A stretch of 64,000 nt of DNA from JAEUJM01 sp044221555 (GTDB lineage: Bacteria > Actinomycetota > Acidimicrobiia > Acidimicrobiales > DATDAH01), in contig JBGAOY010000010.1 in assembly GCA_044221555.1 (NCBI GenBank), positions 62,001-126,000 of the forward strand. The letters run 5' to 3'. The notes below the pieces were generated by a model. That model worked only from the letters and a program-made list of their open reading frames with translations, searched no databases and was not told the DNA's origin. Below are positions 58,882 to 64,000 of the stretch, piece after piece. A program made the position numbers and the translations under genes. Every line of letters starts with the position of its first letter. Position 1 is the first letter of the stretch.

Positions 58882-59460
58882 GTGGCCTCCGAGACCTTGA
58901 CGGTGAGTCAGGCGGCCCGGCGCGAGCGGGTGATCGCCGCGGCGATGCACCTCGGTGCCGAGGGCGGCTACGACGCGGTGCAGATGCGAGACGTCGCCAC
59001 CACGGCCGGCGTGGCCCTCGGCACCATCTACCGCTACTTCTCGTCGAAGGACCATCTGCTGGCCGCCAGCATGGTCGACTGGTCGACCGAGCTGGAGGCC
59101 AGGGTGACCGCGCAGCCGCCCGCCGGAGGGGGTGCCGCCGACCGGGTCGTGGCGGTGATCCGCAGCGTGACCAGTGGCATGGAGCAGCAGCCTCGGCTCG
59201 CGGCGGCGCTGGTCACTGCAGTGTCGGCGAACGACCCGGCGGTGGTGGAGTGCCAGCGCTCGATCACCCAGACCATCATGCGGGTGCTGGCCGCTCCCAT
59301 CGCCGAGCTGCCTGCCGACGAGCGCGACGGCATCGTGCGGGTGCTGGCCCACGTCTGGAACTCCACCAACCTGGGCTGGGTGAACGGCTGGCTCACCGTC
59401 GGCCAGGTGGGTGACGACCTGGAGCAGGCCGCCCGCCTGCTGCTGCGCGACGCCCCGTAG
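58882..59460 (+). CDS. kstR: KstR-type TetR repressor of sterol catabolism
   Basis: A 192-residue TetR regulator whose DNA-binding domain (residues about 13-60) resembles mycobacterial KstR very closely from memory: RRERVIAAAMHLGAEGGYDAVQMRDVATTAGVALGTIYRYFSSKDHLL, quoted here only as a region of key residues GGY, VQMR, GTIYRYF and HLL. The C-terminal RVLAHVWNS...GWL pattern also fits. KstR represses sterol uptake, side-chain and A/B-ring genes and is released by a steroid acyl-CoA. The GTG at 58882 is used; GTG 58903 is an alternative. A perfect operator lies just upstream, and KstR-like boxes occur before four other genes here. Confidence 0.88.
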   Translation: MASETLTVSQAARRERVIAAAMHLGAEGGYDAVQMRDVATTAGVALGTIYRYFSSKDHLLAASMVDWSTELEARVTAQPPAGGGAADRVVAVIRSVTSGMEQQPRLAAALVTAVSANDPAVVECQRSITQTIMRVLAAPIAELPADERDGIVRVLAHVWNSTNLGWVNGWLTVGQVGDDLEQAARLLLRDAP

Positions 59461-59522
59461 GCGCCCCGCTCCCATCGCGGCGGAGGCCGGTGGTGGAACG
59501 TGCCGGTGGAACGGTCGTCCTC

Positions 59523-59566
59523 CTGGCGCCCGACGTGATCGCTGTAGCAGCCGGATCGGGTGCCAG
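59523..59566. terminator. PAL-like element between convergent genes
   Basis: CTGGCGCCCGA (59523-59533) pairs with TCGGGTGCCAG (59556-59566) with one mismatch. It lies between the convergent kstR-like and mycothiol-type genes. The conserved GAA/TTC ends are missing, so it is a worn copy. Confidence 0.45.
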
Positions 59567-59574
59567 TGCGGCGG

Positions 59575-60228
59575 TCAGGCGTGCGCGCCGACCCGACTGG
59601 CGAAGGTGGCGGCGCCCTCGCCCTCCAGCTCACCGAGGGCGACATCGCGGTTGGCCAGCGCGAGCAGCAGGGACTCGGTGGTGCCGCGCACCTCGGGGCC
59701 CTCGCCGGTGGACCAGTCGGCGTCGGTGGCGCGGAACGAGAGGCCGGCCATGCGCCGCTTCGGCTTCGTGCCCCCGCCCTTGGCCATGGTCATGGCGTCG
59801 AGGGCGGCGAGGCGGCGGTCGGCGGGGAGCTCACGGGGGCGGTCCAGGGGTCGACGGATGTCGAGCTCGTGGATCACGTGGTCGACATAGCCGTCGCTGT
59901 CGGGGATGAGCTTGGCGATCCCCTTGCGCACATGCTCCGTGGCGATCCGGTCGATGGTGGCCGTGATCTCGGCAGGGGTGTGGGCGTCGGCCCAGGCGGC
60001 CGACTCCTTCGCCGACCCCTTGTCCACGTCGAAGCCGTTGGCGGCCACCTTGGCCAGCAGCTTCGGCAGCGGGTACGTGTGGCCGACGCACATGTGGCCG
60101 AACACGTCGCGGACCCGCCAGCCGTCGCAGAGGCTGTCGTGGTCCCAGTCGGGCTGGTCGAGGCCCTTGGCCAGGTCGGCCAGGTGGCCCATCTGCTCCC
60201 AGAGCAGTGCGTCGTAATCGTGTGCCAT
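59575..60228 (-). CDS. Maleylpyruvate isomerase/DinB-family (mycothiol-type) protein
   Basis: A 217-residue protein of the TIGR03083/MDMPI N-terminal family of mycothiol-dependent or uncharacterised actinobacterial enzymes. DYDALLWEQMGHLADLAKGL starts a four-helix bundle, GWRVRDVFGHMCVGH carries candidate metal His residues, and YVDHVIHELDIRRPL a third. The C-terminal part (RATDADWSTGEGPEVRGTTESLLLALANR) is the usual companion domain. The ATG at 60228 is preferred. Transfer of a small thiol or a hydrolase-like role is possible; no specific reaction can be assigned. Confidence 0.85.
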   Translation of the reverse strand: MAHDYDALLWEQMGHLADLAKGLDQPDWDHDSLCDGWRVRDVFGHMCVGHTYPLPKLLAKVAANGFDVDKGSAKESAAWADAHTPAEITATIDRIATEHVRKGIAKLIPDSDGYVDHVIHELDIRRPLDRPRELPADRRLAALDAMTMAKGGGTKPKRRMAGLSFRATDADWSTGEGPEVRGTTESLLLALANRDVALGELEGEGAATFASRVGAHA

Positions 60229-60292
60229 GACCGCTCCTTCGCACCGCGGCGCCGGGCGGATCACTCAGCCTGGATCCGGGGGCGGTCGCGGC

Positions 60293-61204
60293 TCACGGCG
60301 GGCAGACGCGGTTGAGGAACCGGTCGATCTTGCGCGCGTAGTTGGCCTGGCCGGTCTCGTTCAGGTGGAGCCCGTCGGCCAGGAACCAACCGGGGTGGCC
60401 GACCGTGGCGGCGTTCCAGTCGAGCACGTGCAGGTTGGGGAAGTAGAGCCGGCCCGGGGTGGCCGCGCCCACCAGCCACTGGTTGAAGGTCGTCGAGGCC
60501 TCCTCCCAGCGGGGGGTGTAGTAGCTGTTCACCCCGCGCTGCTTGAGGTTGACCCACACCACACACGGGACGTCGCGCACCCTCCGGAGCAGCGTGTCGG
60601 CCCACTGGTACACCACGAAGCCGTAGGCGCCCGCCATGGTCTCCACGTCGGGGTTCCCGAGGCCGATGACCATCGCCGCGGGGTCGCTGGCCGCCATCTG
60701 GGTGGCGGCAGGCGTCATGTCCTGGATGCTGGCCCCCAGGACGCTGCGGAACCGGGGTCGGTACTCGGGCTGGAGTCGCGCCACCACCTTGCTCTCGGCG
60801 CTGTGGAAGACCGAGTCGCCGACACCGCGCACCTTCGGCGCCGGCGGGGGGGCGGGCACCGCCGTCGTCGGGGGCGCGGCGGTGGTGCTGGGCGGGATGG
60901 TGGTGTCGGGCGGGGCGGTGGTGTCGGGCGGGATGGTGGTGCTCGGCGGGATGGTGGTGCTCGGCGGGATGGTGTCGTCCGGGATGGTGGTGCTCGGTGG
61001 GACGGTGGTGTCGGCCGGGGTGGTGGTGTTCGGCGGGGCGGTCGTGCCGGGGGCGAGGGGGGTGTCGCCGGCTCCGCGTGCTCGGGCCTCGGCGGGCGCT
61101 GGTGCGACCAGCGCGCTGACGGCCACCAGCGCGGCCACGAGGATCACGGTCGTTCGCCGCACGGTCGCCCAGGATACGGGGCGTGGTCGGGTGGATCCGA
61201 CCAT
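60293..61204 (-). CDS. Secreted SGNH-like hydrolase with Pro/Thr repeat linker
   Basis: A 303-residue exported protein: signal peptide (TTVILVAALVAVSALVAPAPA, cleavage near residue 40 from the ATG), a 65-residue Pro/Thr-rich linker built of repeats such as PPSTTI and PPDTT, and a C-terminal SGNH domain. That domain has GVGDSVFHSA (block I), MVIGLGNPDVE (block III, Asn) and ADGLHLNETGQANYARKI (block V, His). The domain resembles those attached to acyltransferase 3 (OafA-type) proteins, here free-standing. A GTG at 61162 is an alternative start. It is a tandem paralogue of the next gene. Confidence 0.85.
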   Translation of the reverse strand: MVGSTRPRPVSWATVRRTTVILVAALVAVSALVAPAPAEARARGAGDTPLAPGTTAPPNTTTPADTTVPPSTTIPDDTIPPSTTIPPSTTIPPDTTAPPDTTIPPSTTAAPPTTAVPAPPPAPKVRGVGDSVFHSAESKVVARLQPEYRPRFRSVLGASIQDMTPAATQMAASDPAAMVIGLGNPDVETMAGAYGFVVYQWADTLLRRVRDVPCVVWVNLKQRGVNSYYTPRWEEASTTFNQWLVGAATPGRLYFPNLHVLDWNAATVGHPGWFLADGLHLNETGQANYARKIDRFLNRVCPP

Positions 61205-61254
61205 CCGCCAGTGCCCACCACCCGCTGCTCCCCGCGTCGGCGGGAGTGTGTCGA

Positions 61255-61983
61255 TCACTGCGGGCAGCGCCGCTGGAGGGTGCGGTCGACCTTGCGGGCG
61301 TAGTTGGCCTGGCCGGTGGGGGTGAGGTGCAGGCCGTCGGCCACGAACCAGTCGGGGTGGCCGGCGGAGGCCGCGTTCCAGTCGATGACGTGGAGGTTGG
61401 CGAAGTGGAGCCGGCCACCGGGCGCGGCGGCGCCGTCGAGCCAGGTGTTGAACTTCGTCGCCTCCCGCTCCCACCCGGTCGCGTACAAGGGGTAGACGCC
61501 GTGCTCCTTGAGGTTCATCCACACCACGCAGGGCACGCCCGCCGTCACCTCGAGCAGGTCCTCCGCCCACACGTAGGGCACGTATCCGGTCACCGGATCG
61601 ACCATCAACCGGACGTCGGGGTTGGCCAACCCGATCGCCATCACCGAGGGATCGGCCTCGACCATGGCCTGGGTGGTCGGGATCATCGACAGCATGCTGG
61701 CGGCCTCGACGCCGACCAGACGGGCTCGGAACTCGGGCTGCAGGGCCGTGAGCATGCTCGGGATGGCACTGCGGAACACCGAGTCACCCACGCCCCGCAG
61801 CTTGGGCGCCGCAACCGGTGGTTCCGTGGTGATGGTGGTCGTGGTGGAGGTGGCGTCGCCGGCGCTCGCCGGTGGAGCGACGGGCCCGGCACCCCGGGCC
61901 GCCGCTCCGGTGACGGGCATGGTGACCGCGAACGCGACGACCGCGGCGGTCAGGGCGAGGAGAGCGAGGAGGAGGCGCCGCAC
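61255..61983 (-). CDS. Secreted SGNH-like hydrolase
   Basis: A 242-residue paralogue of the gene at 60293: signal peptide (VRRLLLALLALTAAVVAFAV), a short Thr-rich linker (TSTTTTITTEPP), and the SGNH domain with GVGDSVFRSA, MAIGLANPDVR and ADGLHLTPTGQANYARKVDRTL. The pair follow one another on the minus strand with a 50-base gap. The GTG at 61983 lies opposite the Hsd4A-like gene, with a KstR-like box in the 85-base divergent region. Possible role: deacylation of a surface sugar or lipid. Confidence 0.87.
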   Translation of the reverse strand: MRRLLLALLALTAAVVAFAVTMPVTGAAARGAGPVAPPASAGDATSTTTTITTEPPVAAPKLRGVGDSVFRSAIPSMLTALQPEFRARLVGVEAASMLSMIPTTQAMVEADPSVMAIGLANPDVRLMVDPVTGYVPYVWAEDLLEVTAGVPCVVWMNLKEHGVYPLYATGWEREATKFNTWLDGAAAPGGRLHFANLHVIDWNAASAGHPDWFVADGLHLTPTGQANYARKVDRTLQRRCPQ

Positions 61984-62046
61984 CGTCGAGGACGCTAATG
62001 GCCTCCCCACCCCGGAGAAATCGGCGCAGCGTTTGCCGCAGAAAAA

Positions 62047-62060
62047 TAGAATGTGTTCTA
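62047..62060. promoter_or_regulatory. KstR-like operator TAGAATGTGTTCTA
   Basis: Five-base outer arms TAGAA/TTCTA are perfect; the core reads AAT in place of AAC (one mismatch to the consensus). It ends 8 bases before the Hsd4A-like SDR start and lies 64 bases from the divergent SGNH gene. The stretch is AT-rich. Confidence 0.6.
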
Positions 62061-62068
62061 CTTTCCGC

Positions 62069-62980
62069 GTGAGCGGCATCTGTGACGGACGTGTGGTGGT
62101 GATCACCGGCGCCGGCCGCGGCATCGGCCGCGGCCACGCCCTCGAATTCGCTCGCCAAGGCGCCAAGGTGGTGGTGAACGACATCGGCGCGGCCATCGAC
62201 GGCACCGGGAGCTCCGACGGGCCCGCCGGCGAGGTGGTCGACACCATCCGGGCCATGGGTGGCGAGGCGGTGGCCAACGGCGACGACGTGGCCGACTGGG
62301 ACGGCGCCGAGCGTCTGGTCCGCACCGCCATCGACACCTTCGGGGGCCTCGACGTGGTGGTCAACAATGCCGGCTTCCTGCGGGACCGGATGCTGGTGAG
62401 CACCTCGGAGGAGGAGTGGGACGCCATCATGCGGGTCCACCTCAAGGGCCACTTCTGCCCGTCGCGGCACGCCTCGGCCTACTGGCGCGAGCAGGCCAAG
62501 GCCGGCGAGGCGGTCGACGCCCGCATCATCAACACCAGTTCCGGCGCCGGGCTGCTGGGCAGCGTGGGCCAGGGCAATTACTCGGCGGCCAAGGCCGGCA
62601 TCGCCACCCTGACCCTGGTCCAGGCGGCCGAGATGGGACGCTACGGCGTCACCGCCAACGCCATCGCGCCGGCTGCCCGCACCCGGATGACCGAGGCGGT
62701 GTTCGCCGACACGATGGCCGCCCCCGAAGAGGGCGCGTTCGACGCCATGGCCCCCGAGAACGTGGCCCCGCTGGTCGTCTGGCTGGGCTCGTCGCAGTCG
62801 AGCGACGTCACCGGCCGGGTCTTCGAGGTGGAGGGTGGCATCATCGGCGTGGCCGACGGCTGGCGCTCGGGCCCGCGGGTCGACAAGGGCGACCGCTGGG
62901 ACCCGGCGGAGGTGGGCGACGCGGTCGCCGGCCTGTTGGCCGAGGCACCAGCTCCGAGCCCGGTGTACGGGGCCTCATGA
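62069..62980 (+). CDS. Hsd4A-like SDR (17beta-HSD type 4 dehydrogenase domain)
   Basis: A 303-residue SDR of the peroxisomal multifunctional-enzyme (HSD17B4) dehydrogenase kind. TGAGRGIGRGHALEFARQGAKVVVNDIGAAIDG is the N-terminal pattern, NNAGFLRDRML the NNAG region, and Ser...YSAAK the active site; HASAYWREQAKAG and ARTRMTEAVFAD are typical of actinobacterial Hsd4A. It would oxidise a 3-hydroxyacyl-CoA in beta-oxidation of a sterol side chain, or a 17-hydroxysteroid. The KstR-like box just upstream supports this. A repeat B copy lies between it and the next acyl-CoA dehydrogenase gene. Confidence 0.88.
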   Translation: MSGICDGRVVVITGAGRGIGRGHALEFARQGAKVVVNDIGAAIDGTGSSDGPAGEVVDTIRAMGGEAVANGDDVADWDGAERLVRTAIDTFGGLDVVVNNAGFLRDRMLVSTSEEEWDAIMRVHLKGHFCPSRHASAYWREQAKAGEAVDARIINTSSGAGLLGSVGQGNYSAAKAGIATLTLVQAAEMGRYGVTANAIAPAARTRMTEAVFADTMAAPEEGAFDAMAPENVAPLVVWLGSSQSSDVTGRVFEVEGGIIGVADGWRSGPRVDKGDRWDPAEVGDAVAGLLAEAPAPSPVYGAS

Positions 62981-63024
62981 CGGTCGTGCGCGAGATGGGT
63001 GACGAGCCGGTCGGGGTTCGTGGT

Positions 63025-63083
63025 GCGGCGAGCGAGGGACGAGCGAGCCTTGATGGTCGCGATGAGGCGTCAGCCGAAGAGCC
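63025..63083 (+). repeat. Interspersed repeat family B, copy 2
   Basis: GCGGCGAGCGAGGGACGAGC is followed by a TGATGGTCGCGATGAG block and a CAGCCGAAGAGCC block, the same layout as at 58668-58727 on the other strand. It ends 6 bases before the ATG of the acyl-CoA dehydrogenase, again at a gene start. Confidence 0.6.
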
Positions 63084-63089
63084 GACATA

Positions 63090-64000
63090 ATGGACTTCGA
63101 CGACACCCCCGAAGAGGCCGCGTTCCGCGCCGAGGCCCGGGCGTGGCTCGACGCCAACGCCACCCTGCGGACCGACGAGTCGAGCCTGGGGGGGTACCTC
63201 GGCCAGCGACCCGACCACGTGGCCCGGTCGCGCGACTGGCAGCGCACGCTCTACGACGGCGGCTGGGCGGGCATCACCTGGCCGAAGGAGTACGGCGGCC
63301 GGGGCGCCTCACCCATCGAGTCCTCCATCTTCGCCCAGGAGCAGGCCCGCTACGACGTGGCCGTCGGTCCCTTCACGGTCGCGGTCGGGATGGTCGGCCC
63401 CACCCTGATCGCCCACGGCACCGACGCCCAGAAGGAGCGCTTCCTCGACCCGCTGCTGCGGGGCGAGGAGATCTGGTGCCAGCTGTTCAGCGAGCCCGGC
63501 GCCGGCTCCGACCTGGCCGGGCTCTCCACCAAGGCGGTGCGCGACGGCGACGATTTCGTGGTGAACGGCCAGAAGGTGTGGACCTCGGGCGCCCAGTACA
63601 GCGACTTCGGCATCCTGTTGGTGCGCACCGACCCCGACCAGCCCAAGCACCGCGGCATCACCTACCTGCTGGTCGACATGCGCACGCCCGGCATCGACGT
63701 CCGGCCCCTGCACCAGATCAACGGCGCGGCCCACTTCAACGAGGTGTTCCTCACCGACGTGCGGGTGCCGGTCGAGAACGTGGTCGGCGACATCGACGCC
63801 GGCTGGGGCCCCATCCTCACCACCCTGGCCAACGAGCGCACCGCCATCGGCGGCGGGGGCGGCGTGGCCTTCGACCACCTCGCCCGGCTGGCCCGCGCCA
63901 CCGGCGGCGACGCCGACCCGTTGCTCCGCCAGGAGTTGGCCGCCGCCTTCACGCGGTTCTCGGTGCTCCGCTACGTCGGGTACCGGGTGCAGACGGCCCT
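63090..64000 (+). CDS. Acyl-CoA dehydrogenase (truncated by the window end)
   Basis: The first 303 residues of a full-length FadE-type acyl-CoA dehydrogenase. MDFDDTPEEAAFRAEARAWLDAN begins it; ITWPKEYGGRGASPIES, LFSEPGAGSDLAGLSTKAVRDGDDFVVNGQKVWTSGAQ and FLTDVRVPVENVVGDIDAGW follow. The C-terminal helical domain is cut off at base 64000. It probably shares a unit with the Hsd4A-like SDR, and a shorter partner gene may follow outside the window. Confidence 0.9.
   Translation, partial: MDFDDTPEEAAFRAEARAWLDANATLRTDESSLGGYLGQRPDHVARSRDWQRTLYDGGWAGITWPKEYGGRGASPIESSIFAQEQARYDVAVGPFTVAVGMVGPTLIAHGTDAQKERFLDPLLRGEEIWCQLFSEPGAGSDLAGLSTKAVRDGDDFVVNGQKVWTSGAQYSDFGILLVRTDPDQPKHRGITYLLVDMRTPGIDVRPLHQINGAAHFNEVFLTDVRVPVENVVGDIDAGWGPILTTLANERTAIGGGGGVAFDHLARLARATGGDADPLLRQELAAAFTRFSVLRYVGYRVQTA

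Overview
The window looks like chromosome from a very GC-rich actinobacterium. GTG and TTG starts are common, genes overlap by ATGA or GTGA, and the catabolic genes resemble mycobacterial sterol genes without matching them closely. The gene mix (several luciferase-like monooxygenases, site-2-protease-like membrane proteins, a mycothiol-type DinB enzyme) fits Acidimicrobiia or a neighbouring lineage. That placement is inference. I saw no tRNA, rRNA, prophage, transposase or CRISPR array.

The theme is catabolism of a steroid or sterol-like substrate. Region 1 (109-4851) has the gene order SDR / echA20-ipdA-ipdB-ipdC, as in the M. tuberculosis C/D-ring cluster. Region 2 (4946-15299) has a secreted lipase, a TetR regulator, a FadA6-type thiolase, a thiolase-fold lipid-transfer protein with its DUF35 partner, a FadE31-type acyl-CoA dehydrogenase with a second subunit, and a long-chain-type acyl-CoA dehydrogenase. 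Region 3 (15361-24719) holds unknown membrane and lipoproteins, an AlkD-like protein, several SDRs, two luciferase-like monooxygenases and small enzymes. Region 4 (24806-37836) has a FadD3-type acyl-CoA ligase operon, a GT-C membrane protein, another acyl-CoA dehydrogenase pair, a Dyp peroxidase and hydrolases. Region 5 (37920-45963) has an IclR regulator, a monooxygenase/SGNH pair, two tandem M50 proteases, a LysE exporter and a Ser/Thr kinase. Region 6 (46150-52545) has a ChsE4-ChsE5-type acyl-CoA dehydrogenase pair, an ECF sigma/anti-sigma pair, an L,D-transpeptidase and a secreted NHL/RTX protein. Region 7 (52666-57279) is a compact operon of two unusual Rieske fusion enzymes flanking an unknown protein. 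Region 8 (57381-64000) has an esterase, an ArsC-like protein, a KstR-type repressor, a mycothiol-type enzyme, two SGNH proteins, an Hsd4A-like SDR and a truncated acyl-CoA dehydrogenase.

Two regulatory codes can be read directly. A KstR-type 14-bp palindrome (T-nn-AAC-nn-GTT-nn-A or close to it) lies before the likely side-chain genes and before the kstR-like gene itself. A different palindrome, TCTGACG-N3-CGTCAGA, occurs in four divergent intergenic regions next to the C/D-ring-type genes, where mycobacteria would have KstR2 sites.

Non-coding DNA carries several repeat families: 44-50 bp hairpins with GAACTGGC/GCCAGTTC-type ends, two interspersed families placed at gene starts, and short tandem repeats that begin at or next to stop codons. 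These, the alternative operator and the Rieske-fusion operon are the most novel features.
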